DNA from: Ipomoea triloba
Lineage: Eukaryota > Streptophyta > Magnoliopsida > Solanales > Convolvulaceae
Assembly: GCF_003576645.1 (NCBI RefSeq)
Contig: NC_044918.1
Span: forward strand, 32,756,431 to 32,820,430
Direction of reading: 5' to 3'
DNA: 64,000 nt
A model generated the notes under the pieces. The model was not told where the DNA came from. It made no database searches and saw only the letters and a program-made list of their open reading frames with translations. The number at the start of each line of letters is the position of its first letter. The stretch's first letter is position 1. Positions 46,234 to 58,958 of this stretch are shown piece by piece. The translations under genes and the position numbers were made by a program.

Positions 46234-47978
46234 TGATGTGTAAAGTGGTGTAGTGAATTTGTGGGTTAATTATATCGTTCTCAAGGGATTGGGTTTTATG
46301 GCATGTACTTGTATAGCAATTAAATTTTTAGGCATTAAGATGAATAAATTTAACAAGAATCCAAGCAATCATATATGAGTTGATATGTAACAAGCTATAA
46401 CAGGTTCAAGAATTAAAAGCAATATTACAATTGGTATAAACTCTAATAATTAAAGATAGGACTCGAATTAAGGAGAATTATCTTATAGATGCAATAATAA
46501 CAAGATTAGGGGAAAACAATTAATTTAAGAGTTCAATGAATTGCACAAAAGAATCTTTAATCTAAATTTCATTTTCATGAACTAAAGATAAAGATTAGAA
46601 CAAGGATTTGCTCCACTTCCGTGACATATCAATTCCTAGTTCTTAGAGGACATAAGCAATTTAAAACCACAATGTTCTTTACTTTCGTAAATTAAATTGG
46701 GTGCATACAAAGAGTAGCTTGATTTCAACATATAACTTCCATTATAAAATGAAATCATCCAAAGGCAAGTTAACAAATGTTACATACCATTTACTAACAA
46801 GATTTCAATTAAATCTATGCATACTTCAATAAACTCTTGAATTAAAGCCTTCCCCTTTATGAAATATTCATGAACTTAGCATCAATAAAGATAATCCTAC
46901 CCTAATTCAAGTCCTTAATGCAACTACTCACAATTCATAATGGAATACAACAAACTAACAATATTTAAATTCATAAGCATGGTAAATAAATTGTAAAGAG
47001 ATAAAGGGAACAAGAAAACTTATGGATTGAAGACCAAACTCTTGGAGTTTCCTCCTACACTCTTGCTTGAACAAAAACACAACACTAAAACTAAGCTAGA
47101 ATGAGAGGAGATAGAAGGAATTAGTGAGGAATGGTGTGTTGAAGTTTGAGAGTTACAAGACTTTATATAGGCATCAAAAGGGAGCAAAGATGGACAATTA
47201 CATATGCAATGACCTCACATTCCATCTGAATTTGGAAATGGGGAATTACATATGCCATGACCTCACATATCATAATGAGAAAGAAGATGGAAAATTTCGC
47301 AAGCAATGACATCACTGCACGCAGCTTCATCTTCCGGGCTGTTTTTTCTCCATTTTCTGATCGGAATTATGAATTTTGTATTTCTGGCAAAGTTGTAGCC
47401 CTTGAAGTCTTCTTTCTAACGGTGCAAAGATCACTTAATTTGGATATTCCTACTCTGAGATATGGTCAAAATACCGAACAGTGGACAATTTGTGCGGAAA
47501 TATCAGATTTTAGACACTTGTTCCACTTTTGCTTTGGTTTATCCATATGATCAATCACCATCCAAAATATCACTCTTTGATTCCATTATTGCCTGATCTT
47601 TAATGATGAAAATGGACCAAATCTTCTTTGCTTTTGTCCTCCACTTTAATTCATCATCATCCATCTTCTCATTTTTGTTCTTGTCCCTTGATGATCCTCC
47701 TTGTCTTCATGATTTTCCTGATATCTCCTACTAGCATTTAAACACATTAGGATGGCTTATTAAAGATGAAAATTACAAATTAAACTTAGGATTTCTCTAA
47801 ACCATCCCATTAAATGCAATACGGCCTAATTTTCTTTACTTTATTCCAAATAAGATGATAGTTGCAAACATTAATCAAAGTAAAGAAAATCAAGGCTATA
47901 ATGATCACAATTTATACAATCTAGTGGACAAATAAGCTTAAATATGGGGATTAAATATGATCAAATATGCACTTATCA
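46234..47978 (-). mobile_element. 3' LTR of Athila-like element
   Basis: Plus strand TGATGTGTAAAG ... GCACTTATCA. In element orientation a 25-bp word of the type 'atgtgaggtcat.gcatatgt' occurs twice before a TATA box (reverse of 47163-47172, TATATAAAG). It contains no gene; the ORFs at 47124-47550 are by-products. Confidence 0.9.
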
Positions 47979-47992
47979 ACTCCCCCACACTT
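47979..47992 (-). other. Polypurine tract of Athila-like element
   Basis: On the minus strand AAGTGTGGGGGAGT directly before the LTR start TGATAAGTGC. It is the plus-strand priming site. Confidence 0.85.
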
Positions 47993-48332
47993 AAAAATTT
48001 ACATCGCCCTCGATGTATAATGCAAATAGGATTTGACAAGATTGAGTGCACACAAGACTAGAAAAAACTCCAAATATAATTGATAAAACATATGAAATGC
48101 AAATGGAGAAAGATTGTACTCCCCTATGATTCTCGTGCAGCAACAAGAGTAGAGAAGTCCACTAGTTCTACACATCTTCTAGCCTTCCTGTTAAAAACTA
48201 TAAGAGACAATCACGGAAAAACAGAAGTCATAAATTAATCATAACTTAAATTCAAACAAACATAAAACAATTTTTTTTTAACAAAGGAAAATTAAAACAT
48301 AAATAACTAGGATAGAAATTACTAAGTGAAGT
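47993..48332 (-). other. Athila-like 3' untranslated stretch
   Basis: AT-rich region between the third ORF and the polypurine tract. It contains, on the minus strand, 'acatcgagggcgatgtaaa' (about 48001-48019), similar to the phrase near 17168 in the other Athila/Tat element. No gene. Confidence 0.6.
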
Positions 48333-49409
48333 TTAAAACATTTCATCTTCCCACGGAACACGAGATGAATTGGCAAAGGAAGTAGAGTGAGCAAGATTTA
48401 TCAATTGTTGATATCTTTTCTTTTTAGAAAAAGATTCCCCCAGTGTTTGAGTTTCTAAGCCTAACTCATTGTTGGGGTTTGTCAACATCTGCTCACTTTC
48501 GTGTTCTAGCTCAATCACCTTCTCCCCTTGGTCATAATCTTTCTTAAACTTGCTCAACAGTCGATCCATGTACTGTAATTTCCTATGTGGCCATTGATTG
48601 ATTCCCAACTCGGTGCATATTTTCTTCAGCTTGTCTTTTCCTATGTGTAATTCCCTTACCGCCTGGACAACTGGTAAGTGGAAGAATTTTGAAATCATTT
48701 CAATGCTCCAAGATTTTTCAGAGGTGCTCTTCTTATCCACAATGGTTATGACTGTGTTGGATGCTTCTTCTATAATTTCCTCAGTTGCAACCTCATTGAT
48801 TTCTTTGACTTCTGGTACTTCATCCTTGAAATTCCAGATAGAATCAAATTCTTGGCCAAAGCTGCGAATGTGTTCATCGCTCGAGGATCTTGAAGCTTCA
48901 CCTACTGGAGCCAAAGTGCATTCCTCATACTGATAATCCCAGAGGGAGTTCTCAGTAATGGAATGGTTATACTGGTAAGGAGGAGGAGTATAAATTTCCA
49001 GGTTATCCTCCAACCTTAAGAATTTTTTCTGCGGCCATTCGGAAATCCCTAACTCCCTGCACCTAAGCTTTTTCGAAAATGTCCTTTCCTTCTCGTTTTC
49101 TTTCCTCTGAACGGCTACCTCCCTTGAAGGTTCAATTTCAGCAACAGCCTCAGCTCTAACAGTTGGTTGATTGAGTTCATGAAACTCATTCTCAAAATCA
49201 TAGAGAGGAGGATTGAGTTCATGAAACTCATTCTCAAAATCATAGAGAGGAGTATTGAGTTCATGAAACTCATTCTCAAAATCATAGAGAGGAGTAAGAT
49301 TCATCTCATCCCAAATTGAGGTATCATCAAAATCAGAACAATAAATGAATTGAGAATGAAAAGAGGATGAAACATGATTCGTCATTTGATTAGAAAGATT
49401 AAATAGCAA
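48333..49409 (-). CDS. RWP-RK domain protein carried in the Athila-like element
   Basis: 358 residues on the element's coding strand, between pol and the 3' LTR, where Athila elements have an env-like ORF or nothing. Residues about 228-286 match the RWP-RK DNA-binding domain of plant transcription factors (RKD and NIN-like families): MISKFFHLPVVQAVRELH, then LKKICTELGINQWPHRKL, with the signature at 272-277 reading QWPHRK instead of RWPxRK. A second, partial and more diverged copy lies at 111-137 (LRCRELGISEWPQKKF). The rest is acidic; WDEM and LYDFENEF segments lie N-terminally. A 14-residue block (LYDFENEFHELN) stands three times at about 38-80 through exact 42-bp duplications, probably an assembly fault. 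No intron interrupts it. Reading: a host regulatory gene captured as cDNA. Alternatives: an old element gene of the family, or chance retention of a host fragment. Expression is unknown. Confidence 0.75.
   Translation of the reverse strand: MLFNLSNQMTNHVSSSFHSQFIYCSDFDDTSIWDEMNLTPLYDFENEFHELNTPLYDFENEFHELNPPLYDFENEFHELNQPTVRAEAVAEIEPSREVAVQRKENEKERTFSKKLRCRELGISEWPQKKFLRLEDNLEIYTPPPYQYNHSITENSLWDYQYEECTLAPVGEASRSSSDEHIRSFGQEFDSIWNFKDEVPEVKEINEVATEEIIEEASNTVITIVDKKSTSEKSWSIEMISKFFHLPVVQAVRELHIGKDKLKKICTELGINQWPHRKLQYMDRLLSKFKKDYDQGEKVIELEHESEQMLTNPNNELGLETQTLGESFSKKKRYQQLINLAHSTSFANSSRVPWEDEMF
49165..49292 (-). repeat. 42-bp tandem triplication in RWP-RK ORF
   Basis: Copies begin at 49171, 49213 and 49255 ('ttgagttcatgaaactc'), exact in spacing and nearly exact in sequence. 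Frame is kept because 42 is a multiple of three. Confidence 0.9.
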
Positions 49410-49738
49410 GGAATCACATCAATGAAGAAGAATGAGAAAGTAAGCAGAGGTTGGGGAAAAACAACAAGCTAAGTCAAGAATCCTTATCAGAAGAAAGAAA
49501 AGACAATTTTAAAGGATAAAGAACAGGACATACTAACCTGAGAGCTGAACACCAATCTCGATTTCCGGGGCTTGCTGAGCACTAACGAATGGCTTTTGTA
49601 AAAAGAGCGATAGTACAATGTCGGCCATTATTGAAACTAGGAAAATTAAATCAACAAATTTAAACTCACATCAAATAAAATCTTGGGTTGCCTCCCAAGA
49701 AGCGCTCGTTTAAGGTCATGAGCTCGACCCCTGATTCT
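49410..49738 (-). other. Spacer between pol and third ORF
   Basis: No ORF. 49682-49707 carries the phrase 'ttgggttgcctcccaagaag' that follows pol in many plant Athila-type elements. A polyadenylation or splice function is possible but not shown. Confidence 0.6.
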
Positions 49739-52700
49739 TTATTCATATATGGGCTGGAAGAGGTCCCAAACTGCCCTGGCCTCGTTCTTCTCTGCTTCCT
49801 GCTCCTTGAATGCCTCATTAAACAGTTTCAATCTTTGCCCATTAACCACAAATGTTTTTCCCTCCTTGTTGGAAATTTCAACTGCTCCTGAGGGAAAATG
49901 CTCTTCCACTTGAAATGGTCCTGACCACCTTGATTTTAATTTACCTGGGAACAACTTGAGTCTTGAGTTGTAGAGTAGAACTTGGTCTCCAGGTTCAAAG
50001 TATCTCCTCAAAATCCTTTTATCATGAAAATACTTGGTCCTCTCTTTGTAGATCCTAGTATTCTCATAGGCATCCATCCGAAATTCTTCAAGCTCATTCA
50101 AACACATCAACCTCTTTTCTCTTGCCAAATCCTCATTCAGATTCAATCTTGCCACTGCCCAATATGCCTTGTGTTCATACTCAACCGGCAAATGACATGA
50201 TTTTCCAAAGACGAGTTTGAACGGTGAGACACCAATAGGGGTCTTGTAGGCAGTTCTCAAAGCCCATAGTGCATCATCTAGCTTTAAAGACCAATCTTTT
50301 CTTGTTGGACTCACTACCTTTTCAAGGATTGACTTGATCTCCCTATTTGCCAACTCGACTTGTCCGCAAGTTTGAGAATGGTATGGCGTAGAAAGTCGGT
50401 GATGGATGCCATACTTGAGAAGAATCCTTTCCAAGAGTTTGTTACAAAAATGCTTGCCATTGTTAGTGATGAAAGCTCTTGGCATTCCAAACCTGGAAAA
50501 AATGTTCTTCTTAACAAATTTCAACACTGTCTTTGAATCATTCCTTGGGGTTGCAACAGCTTCTACCCCTTTAGACACATAATCCACAGCTACTAGGATA
50601 TACTCATTCCCAAATGACTTTGGAAATGGACCCATGAAGTCCATTCCCCATACATCAAAGAGTTCCACTTCGAGTATACCTTTCTGAGGCATTTCATGTT
50701 TCCTATTGATAGTGCCAGTCCTTTGACAATTGTTGCACTTGCTCACAAATTCCCTTGCAGTAGCAAACAAGGTAGGCCAAAATAGTCCAGATTGTAGGAC
50801 TTTTAGAGCTGTGCGATCGGCACTCATGTGTCCACCATAAGGAGAGGAATGGCAATGGCTCAAGACACTTATGAATTCCTCTTCTGGTATGCATCTTCTT
50901 ATAATCCCATCTGCACATCTTTTGAACAACAGTGGCTCATCCCAAAAGTAATCTTTCACATCATGCAAAAACCTTTTCCTTTTGTTGAAATTAAAATCCT
51001 TAGGGATGTAGCCACTTACCAGGTAATTCACAATGTCTGCGAACCATGGCACATACCATTTTCCAAATCCAGTCAAGATATACAATGTTTCTCCCTTGAA
51101 GGAATCATCTATGGGCAATTCATCATCCTTTTGGCCTTCAAGTCTGGACAGGTGATCGGCCACAACATTCTCGGATCCTTTCTTGTCTCTAATCTCCAGA
51201 TCAAATTCTTGAAGTAGGAGCACCCATCGGATCAGCCTCGGCTTTGCATCTTTCTTTTGGAATAAATACTTCAAAGCAGCATGGTCGGTGTGAACTATCA
51301 CCTTGCTCCCAAGCAAATAGGACCGAAATTTCTCCATAGCAAACACCACCGCAAGAAGCTCCTTCTCAGTTGTTGCATAGTTGACTTGAGCATCATCAAG
51401 TGTGTGGCTTGCGTAATGGATCACATAGTAGCACCTGTCCTTCTTTTGGCATTGCACCGCCCCAACTGCATAGTCACTCGCATCACACATCAATTCGAAC
51501 GGTAGATTCCAATCAGGAGGTTGAATGATTGGAGCATGACATAGAGCTTCCTTCAATCTGTTAAAAGTAATAAGACAAGATTCATCAAAATTAAACGCCA
51601 CCTCTTTCGCAAGCAAGTGCGTGAGGGGTTTTGCAATTTTAGAGAAATCTTTGATGAATCTTCTGTAAAACCCAGCGTGACCAAGAAAACTCCTTACTCC
51701 TTTTACTGAGCTTGGGGGTGGCAATTTTGAAATGACTTCAATCTTTGCCGGGTCTACTTCAATTCCCCTTGCTATGACTTCAATCTTTGCCGGGTCTACT
51801 TCAATTCCCCTTGCTAAAATTTTGTGGCCAAGAACTATGCCTTCAGTTGCCATAAAATGACATTTTTCCCAATTCAGAACTAAATTGACTTCTTGGCACC
51901 TGCACAGAACTTTATCAAGATTTATCAAACAATCATCAAACGACTTACCATAAACTGAGAAATCGTCCATGAATACTTCCATGATTTCTTCCACCATTTC
52001 AGAAAAGATTGCCATCATGCACCTTTGAAAAGTAGCTGGTGCATTACACAAACCAAATGACATCTTTTTGAAAGCAAAGGTGCCATATTGACATGTGAAT
52101 GTTGTCATTTCTTGATCATCTGGGTGAATAGAAATATGAAAATATCCTGAAAAACCATCTAGAAAACAGAAGTATTCATTTTTGGACATTCTCTCAAGCA
52201 ATTGATCAATAAATGGAAGGGGGTAATGATCTTTCCTAGTAGACTTATTCAATTTTCTGTAATCAATGCACATTCTATGACCAGTAACAAGTCTAGTAGG
52301 AATCAACTCATTATTGTCATTTTCAATGACCGTTATACCGCTCTTTTTCGGAACAACATGTATGGGACTCACCCACTTGCTGTCCGAAATAGGATATATA
52401 ATGTCGGCCTCAAGCAATTTCAAAATTTCCTTCTTAACTACATCCTTCAAATTGGGATTTAATCTCCTAAGGGGTTCGACAGTAGGTTTGGCATTCTCTT
52501 CTAAATAAATTCTATGTATGCAGTACTTAGGATCAATGCCAATTAAATCACCAATAGTATAACCAATTACCCTCCTATGTTTTCTAAGCACATTAAGCAG
52601 CTTATCAATTTCATCACTATGCAAAGAAGAATTAACAATTACAGGATAAGTGGAGTTAGAGCCCAGAAAAACATACCTTAGACTAGGAGGTAAAGGTTTT

Positions 52701-55054
52701 AGTTCTACCTTTGGTGCATGTTCCTCTCTTAGCGGGTCAAGAGCAGCAAAAATTCTTTCTCCAGCCTCACCTTGACCAAAAATCCCTTGCTCGCATGTGT
52801 CCATCTCCTTTTGGGTGCAGATTCCAAATTTCTCAAGAAGTTCTTCAACAATCGAATACTCCTTGTCAATCTTCAAGACTTCACTAGGGTTTACCTCACA
52901 AATTTCCACCATATTGCATTCATCAATGTAAGTTGGTTGGTGTTTGGCCATTTTGAATATATCAAATTCAATCTTGTGATCGGCCACTTCCATAACAAGC
53001 TTCCCCCTTTTTACATCAATGATCGCCCCAGCTGTGGCTAGAAATGGTCTACCAAGGATTATGGGTACCTTGGCATCTTCCTCAATGTCAAGAATCACAA
53101 AATCTCCCGGGATGTAGTATTGATCGATCATTACTGGGATGTCTTCCAATACTCCCACTGGGCGCTTTATTAAGCGATTCGCCATTTGAAGTGTCATGCT
53201 AGTGGGTTTCGGCTCTCNTGAAATGACTTCAATCTTTGCCGGGTCTACTTCAATTCCCCTTGCTAAAATTTTGTGGCCAAGAACTATGCCTTCAGTTGCC
53301 ATAAAATGACATTTTTCCCAATTCAGAACTAAATTGACTTCTTGGCACCTGCACAGAACTTTATCAAGATTTATCAAACAATCATCAAACGACTTACCAT
53401 AAACTGAGAAATCGTCCATGAATACTTCCATGATTTCTTCCACCATTTCAGAAAAGATTGCCATCATGCACCTTTGAAAAGTAGCTGGTGCATTACACAA
53501 ACCAAATGACATCTTTTTGAAAGCAAAGGTGCCATATTGACATGTGAATGTTGTCATTTCTTGATCATCTGGGTGAATAGAAATATGAAAATATCCTGAA
53601 AAACCATCTAGAAAACAGAAGTATTCATTTTTGGACATTCTCTCAAGCAATTGATCAATAAATGGAAGGGGGTAATGATCTTTCCTAGTAGACTTATTCA
53701 ATTTTCTGTAATCAATGCACATTCTATGACCAGTAACAAGTCTAGTAGGAATCAACTCATTATTGTCATTTTCAATGACCGTTATACCGCTCTTTTTCGG
53801 AACAACATGTATGGGACTCACCCACTTGCTGTCCGAAATAGGATATATAATGTCGGCCTCAAGCAATTTCAAAATTTCCTTCTTAACTACATCCTTCAAA
53901 TTGGGATTTAATCTCCTAAGGGGTTCGACAGTAGGTTTGGCATTCTCTTCTAAATAAATTCTATGTATGCAGTACTTAGGATCAATGCCAATTAAATCAC
54001 CAATAGTATAACCAATTACCCTCCTATGTTTTCTAAGCACATTAAGCAGCTTATCAATTTCATCACTATGCAAAGAAGAATTAACAATTACAGGATAAGT
54101 GGAGTTAGAGCCCAGAAAAACATACCTTAGACTAGGAGGTAAAGGTTTTAGTTCTACCTTTGGTGCATGTTCCTCTCTTAGCGGGTCAAGAGCAGCAAAA
54201 ATTCTTTCTCCAGCCTCACCTTGACCAAAAATCCCTTGCTCGCATGTGTCCATCTCCTTTTGGGTGCAGATTCCAAATTTCTCAAGAAGTTCTTCAACAA
54301 TCGAATACTCCTTGTCAATCTTCAAGACTTCACTAGGGTTTACCTCACAAATTTCCACCATATTGCATTCATCAATGTAAGTTGGTTGGTGTTTGGCCAT
54401 TTTGAATATATCAAATTCAATCTTGTGATCGGCCACTTCCATAACAAGCTTCCCCCTTTTTACATCAATGATCGCCCCAGCTGTGGCTAGAAATGGTCTA
54501 CCAAGGATTATGGGTACCTTGGCATCTTCCTCAATGTCAAGAATCACAAAATCTCCCGGGATGTAGTATTGATCGATCATTACTGGGATGTCTTCCAATA
54601 CTCCCACTGGGCGCTTTATTAAGCGATTCGCCATTTGAAGTGTCATGCTAGTGGGTTTCGGCTCTCCAAGGTTGAGCCTCTTGCAAAGAGAGTAAGGCAT
54701 GAGGCTCACACTAGCTCCGAGATCACATAGAGCACGACCCACAACAAATCCTCCAACGATACATGGAATAGCAAAACTTCCAGGATCCTTCAACTTCGGT
54801 GGTAGATTCTTTTGTATTGCAGCGCATGCCAATGCTCCCTCACTAAGATCTATCACTGCACTCTTCTCCAGCTTCTTTTTATTACTCAAAATATCCTTCA
54901 AGAATTTCTTGTATGATGGTATTTGAGTAACAGCATCCACAAAAGGCATAGATATCTCCAACTTGTCAAGCATCATCTTGAATTTGTTATCCCTATCGGT
55001 TTCTTTGGACTTCCACAACCTTTGTGGAAATGGCAATAAGTTGCAAGGAATCAC
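49739..55054 (-). CDS. Athila-like pol: protease, RT, RNase H, integrase
   Basis: One long minus-strand frame, 1771 codons as assembled. Read from 55054: protease with [14 protein letters not shown] (near 54735), RT with [19 protein letters not shown] and the catalytic FMDDFSVYG, RNase H with [11 protein letters not shown] (near 51480) and ADHLSRLEG, the integrase zinc finger ([15 protein letters not shown] ... CNNCQRTG) and the integrase core ([33 protein letters not shown]). The second catalytic position, normally Asp, is Asn (codon at 50462-50464). The protease end and RT appear twice because of the duplication at 51774-54666, so the natural protein is about 480 residues shorter. A further 42-bp duplication repeats [14 protein letters not shown] at 51732-51815. 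No chromodomain follows integrase, as expected for Athila. The frame continues upstream into gag except for a junction stop at 55085-55087. Confidence 0.92.
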   Translation of the reverse strand: MIPCNLLPFPQRLWKSKETDRDNKFKMMLDKLEISMPFVDAVTQIPSYKKFLKDILSNKKKLEKSAVIDLSEGALACAAIQKNLPPKLKDPGSFAIPCIVGGFVVGRALCDLGASVSLMPYSLCKRLNLGEPKPTSMTLQMANRLIKRPVGVLEDIPVMIDQYYIPGDFVILDIEEDAKVPIILGRPFLATAGAIIDVKRGKLVMEVADHKIEFDIFKMAKHQPTYIDECNMVEICEVNPSEVLKIDKEYSIVEELLEKFGICTQKEMDTCEQGIFGQGEAGERIFAALDPLREEHAPKVELKPLPPSLRYVFLGSNSTYPVIVNSSLHSDEIDKLLNVLRKHRRVIGYTIGDLIGIDPKYCIHRIYLEENAKPTVEPLRRLNPNLKDVVKKEILKLLEADIIYPISDSKWVSPIHVVPKKSGITVIENDNNELIPTRLVTGHRMCIDYRKLNKSTRKDHYPLPFIDQLLERMSKNEYFCFLDGFSGYFHISIHPDDQEMTTFTCQYGTFAFKKMSFGLCNAPATFQRCMMAIFSEMVEEIMEVFMDDFSVYGKSFDDCLINLDKVLCRCQEVNLVLNWEKCHFMATEGIVLGHKILARGIEVDPAKIEVISXEPKPTSMTLQMANRLIKRPVGVLEDIPVMIDQYYIPGDFVILDIEEDAKVPIILGRPFLATAGAIIDVKRGKLVMEVADHKIEFDIFKMAKHQPTYIDECNMVEICEVNPSEVLKIDKEYSIVEELLEKFGICTQKEMDTCEQGIFGQGEAGERIFAALDPLREEHAPKVELKPLPPSLRYVFLGSNSTYPVIVNSSLHSDEIDKLLNVLRKHRRVIGYTIGDLIGIDPKYCIHRIYLEENAKPTVEPLRRLNPNLKDVVKKEILKLLEADIIYPISDSKWVSPIHVVPKKSGITVIENDNNELIPTRLVTGHRMCIDYRKLNKSTRKDHYPLPFIDQLLERMSKNEYFCFLDGFSGYFHISIHPDDQEMTTFTCQYGTFAFKKMSFGLCNAPATFQRCMMAIFSEMVEEIMEVFMDDFSVYGKSFDDCLINLDKVLCRCQEVNLVLNWEKCHFMATEGIVLGHKILARGIEVDPAKIEVIARGIEVDPAKIEVISKLPPPSSVKGVRSFLGHAGFYRRFIKDFSKIAKPLTHLLAKEVAFNFDESCLITFNRLKEALCHAPIIQPPDWNLPFELMCDASDYAVGAVQCQKKDRCYYVIHYASHTLDDAQVNYATTEKELLAVVFAMEKFRSYLLGSKVIVHTDHAALKYLFQKKDAKPRLIRWVLLLQEFDLEIRDKKGSENVVADHLSRLEGQKDDELPIDDSFKGETLYILTGFGKWYVPWFADIVNYLVSGYIPKDFNFNKRKRFLHDVKDYFWDEPLLFKRCADGIIRRCIPEEEFISVLSHCHSSPYGGHMSADRTALKVLQSGLFWPTLFATAREFVSKCNNCQRTGTINRKHEMPQKGILEVELFDVWGMDFMGPFPKSFGNEYILVAVDYVSKGVEAVATPRNDSKTVLKFVKKNIFSRFGMPRAFITNNGKHFCNKLLERILLKYGIHHRLSTPYHSQTCGQVELANREIKSILEKVVSPTRKDWSLKLDDALWALRTAYKTPIGVSPFKLVFGKSCHLPVEYEHKAYWAVARLNLNEDLAREKRLMCLNELEEFRMDAYENTRIYKERTKYFHDKRILRRYFEPGDQVLLYNSRLKLFPGKLKSRWSGPFQVEEHFPSGAVEISNKEGKTFVVNGQRLKLFNEAFKEQEAEKNEARAVWDLFQPIYE
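51774..54666. repeat. Direct duplication flanking the N at 53218 (assembly)
   Basis: 51774-53217 equals 53223-54666 at an offset of 1449. The right copy contains only one of the two 42-bp units that stand at 51732-51815, so the same locus is shown once with and once without that tandem repeat. Confidence 0.9.
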
Positions 55055-55390
55055 CGAATCATCAATTTGCTTGCCCTTGTTCTTTTAAGGAATCACCGAA
55101 TCATCAATTTGCTTGCCCTTGTTCTTTTTACCTTGGCTAGAATCATCAATTTGCTTGCCCTTGTTCTTTTTACCTTGGCTAGGATCCTCCTTTGTCTGCA
55201 CTTGTCCTTCGGGATCTTGGCTAGGATCCTCCTTTGTCTGCACTTGTCCTTCGGGATCTCCTTTTTGTGGTAGAAGTTCTTTTTCTTTCCCTTCATGATC
55301 TCCTTTTTGTGGTAGAAGTTCTTTTTCTTTCCCTTCATTTTCAAGAGTTTGTGGTAGAAGTTCTTTTTCTTTCCCTTCATTTTCAAGAGT
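55045..55390 (-). repeat. Five successive 42-bp tandem duplications at the gag-pol border
   Basis: Steps of exactly 42 bp: 'aaggaatcacc' at 55045/55087, 'aatcatcaatttgc' at 55099/55141, 'aggatcctcc' at 55181/55223, 'atctccttttt' at 55256/55298 and 'gtggtagaag' at 55309/55351. The first of them creates the TAA at 55085-55087 that separates gag from pol. Confidence 0.9.
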
Positions 55391-58300
55391 AATGTTATCG
55401 TCTGGAAAGGGTGGATCAGTCAAAGACTTGCCACTTCTAGTTACAACAGCATTGACTTGATTCCTAGGATTTTCAGTGCTTGCTAGAAGTTTACCATTAA
55501 ATGAAGGTTGGGTAGAAGCTTGGGCACCTCCTCCTTGTTGTTGAGCTCGAAGACCTTCAACTTCGGTTTGCAATTTACTCATTTGTGTCATAATCATGTT
55601 CATGAAGGTTTTCATGTCTGGATCTTGTGAATACCCTTGCTGATTCTGAGCATTTTCTTGGCTCGTACCTTGTCCTTGATTTCCTCTCCATTGCTGGTTG
55701 CCTTGATATCCACCTCTAAAGCCTTGGTTGCCTTGAAAACCAGGAGGTGGATTTCTCCCTTGAAAACCTTGATTGCTCCAAGAAGGATTGACATGATTCC
55801 TCCATTGCGCTTGGCCTTGAGGTCTGTGGTATCCAATCATGTCAACTTGCTCTACTGTTGAATAAGAGTTGTGGCTGCAAGGTTCCAATAGCTGACAATT
55901 TTGAGAAGCATGAGCACCGCCACAAATAGCGCAACTGAGCACCATAGCCATAGTTGAAGATGGTGGTGGACTTGGAGTTGTCGTTTGTACCATCGAGTAG
56001 GCTTGTGGTGTGGGTGGCATCTGGGATGAGGAAATGACTGACTGAGCATTCGCCTTCTTATTCAGCACAATTTCTTTCAACATGTGTTGGATTGAATCCA
56101 GTTGGGCTTGCATGGCAACCTTCTCATCCACTTCAAATATACCTGCTGCTTTCTCTTTCCTTGGTTGCTCGACTCTTTCATTGTACCAATACGCAGTGTT
56201 GGCTGTGATTCTTTCTATCAGCTGCTCTCCATGATCGGGCGTCATATCAGGAAACACTCCCCCCATAGAAGAAGTATCCAACACTGTCTTGTAGTTGTCC
56301 AGCAATCCTTCATAAAAAGATGAAATGAAATCCCAGGAGATAGGAGATTCCTAGGACACTGCCTCCTGAGATCCTTGAACCTCTTCCATGCCTCGTATAG
56401 ATTTTCACTTCCGAATTGCTGGAAATTATGGATTTGCTTCTTCAATTTTGCAGCCTTGGAGGGTGGATAGTATTCTTGCATGAAAGATTTGTACAGCTGG
56501 TCCCATGTGTTGAAATGATTTGGCCCGAAGGAATTGAGCCAACTCAGAGCTTGATCCCTCAACGAAAATGGGAACAATCGCAGCTTGATTGCATCCATAG
56601 ATACCCCATTCATCTTGATAGTTTGGCATATTCTGTCGAAATGGGTGATATGCGCTTTAGGATCTTCCAACTTTGAACCTCCAAATTGATTTGCTTGCAC
56701 CAAGTTGATCATGGAAGTCTTGAGTTCAAAGTTATTGGCCTCGATTCCGGGATAGGCAATGCAATCTTCTTCTTCAAATTGGGGAGCCAGATGAGTAGCC
56801 ATGGGTTGAAAATTTTGTGCTCTTTGGTAGAAGTAGGGTTGGGCTCTTTGAGGGAAATTCTGGTATGGGTCAAACATAGGGTTTGTGAAGAAATTTGGGT
56901 TCAAAAGATGAGGAAAATTTTGCATCCCGGCTCCTTGTAGTTGCGGTGGAAATTGAAAACCTAATCCTCCTCCTAAATAAGGATTTAGATTCGGATTTTC
57001 CATGGAGGTAGAGATTGGTATTCGTACCGGTGCCACTGGATCTTGAGAGGTATTGGGTTGAGCCTCCGTGTGTGCTCCTTGACTCTGGCTTGNATCTCCT
57101 TTTTGTGGTAGAAGTTCTTTTTCTTTCCCTTCATTTTCAAGAGTAATGTTATCGTCTGGAAAGGGTGGATCAGTCAAAGACTTGCCACTTCTAGTTACAA
57201 CAGCATTGACTTGATTCCTAGGATTTTCAGTGCTTGCTAGAAGTTTACCATTAAATGAAGGTTGGGTAGAAGCTTGGGCACCTCCTCCTTGTTGTTGAGC
57301 TCGAAGACCTTCAACTTCGGTTTGCAATTTACTCATTTGTGTCATAATCATGTTCATGAAGGTTTTCATGTCTGGATCTTGTGAATACCCTTGCTGATTC
57401 TGAGCATTTTCTTGGCTCGTACCTTGTCCTTGATTTCCTCTCCATTGCTGGTTGCCTTGATATCCACCTCTAAAGCCTTGGTTGCCTTGAAAACCAGGAG
57501 GTGGATTTCTCCCTTGAAAACCTTGATTGCTCCAAGAAGGATTGACATGATTCCTCCATTGCGCTTGGCCTTGAGGTCTGTGGTATCCAATCATGTCAAC
57601 TTGCTCTACTGTTGAATAAGAGTTGTGGCTGCAAGGTTCCAATAGCTGACAATTTTGAGAAGCATGAGCACCGCCACAAATAGCGCAACTGAGCACCATA
57701 GCCATAGTTGAAGATGGTGGTGGACTTGGAGTTGTCGTTTGTACCATCGAGTAGGCTTGTGGTGTGGGTGGCATCTGGGATGAGGAAATGACTGACTGAG
57801 CATTCGCCTTCTTATTCAGCACAATTTCTTTCAACATGTGTTGGATTGAATCCAGTTGGGCTTGCATGGCAACCTTCTCATCCACTTCAAATATACCTGC
57901 TGCTTTCTCTTTCCTTGGTTGCTCGACTCTTTCATTGTACCAATACGCAGTGTTGGCTGTGATTCTTTCTATCAGCTGCTCTCCATGATCGGGCGTCATA
58001 TCAGGAAACACTCCCCCCATAGAAGAAGTATCCAACACTGTCTTGTAGTTGTCCAGCAATCCTTCATAAAAAGATGAAATGAAATCCCAGGAGATAGGAG
58101 ATTCCTAGGACACTGCCTCCTGAGATCCTTGAACCTCTTCCATGCCTCGTATAGATTTTCACTTCCGAATTGCTGGAAATTATGGATTTGCTTCTTCAAT
58201 TTTGCAGCCTTGGAGGGTGGATAGTATTCTTGCATGAAAGATTTGTACAGCTGGTCCCATGTGTTGAAATGATTTGGCCCGAAGGAATTGAGCCAACTCA

Positions 58301-58846
58301 GAGCTTGATCCCTCAACGAAAATGGGAACAATCGCAGCTTGATTGCATCCATAGATACCCCATTCATCTTGATAGTTTGGCATATTCTGTCGAAATGGGT
58401 GATATGCGCTTTAGGATCTTCCAACTTTGAACCTCCAAATTGATTTGCTTGCACCAAGTTGATCATGGAAGTCTTGAGTTCAAAGTTATTGGCCTCGATT
58501 CCGGGATAGGCAATGCAATCTTCTTCTTCAAATTGGGGAGCCAGATGAGTAGCCATGGGTTGAAAATTTTGTGCTCTTTGGTAGAAGTAGGGTTGGGCTC
58601 TTTGAGGGAAATTCTGGTATGGGTCAAACATAGGGTTTGTGAAGAAATTTGGGTTCAAAAGATGAGGAAAATTTTGCATCCCGGCTCCTTGTAGTTGCGG
58701 TGGAAATTGAAAACCTAATCCTCCTCCTAAATAAGGATTTAGATTCGGATTTTCCATGGAGGTAGAGATTGGTATTCGTACCGGTGCCACTGGATCTTGA
58801 GAGGTATTGGGTTGAGCCTCCGTGTGTGCTCCTTGACTCTGGCTTG
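55340..58846. repeat. Direct duplication flanking the N at 57093 (assembly)
   Basis: 55340-57092 equals 57094-58846 at an offset of 1754. The right copy starts just where a 42-bp tandem duplicate ends in the left copy and has only one unit. Confidence 0.9.
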
Positions 58847-58958
58847 CTCGGGAACTACTTCCTCCGGGAGACATTTGGCCTGGGTTGCTAGATTCACCGG
58901 TGTCCATGTTTATCTCCACTGGTTCAAACTCTTTCAACTGATTGGATGAACCTTTCTT

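Noticed and set aside
47124..47550. ORFs repeated in each Athila-like LTR (61 and 97 residues; also 60167 and 62103)
   Set aside because: They are antisense to the element, and their repetition only reflects LTR and assembly copies; no selection signal is visible.
51774..54666. A natural double-RT pol protein
   Set aside because: The two copies are identical and joined by an N; this is a scaffolding artefact, not a fusion.
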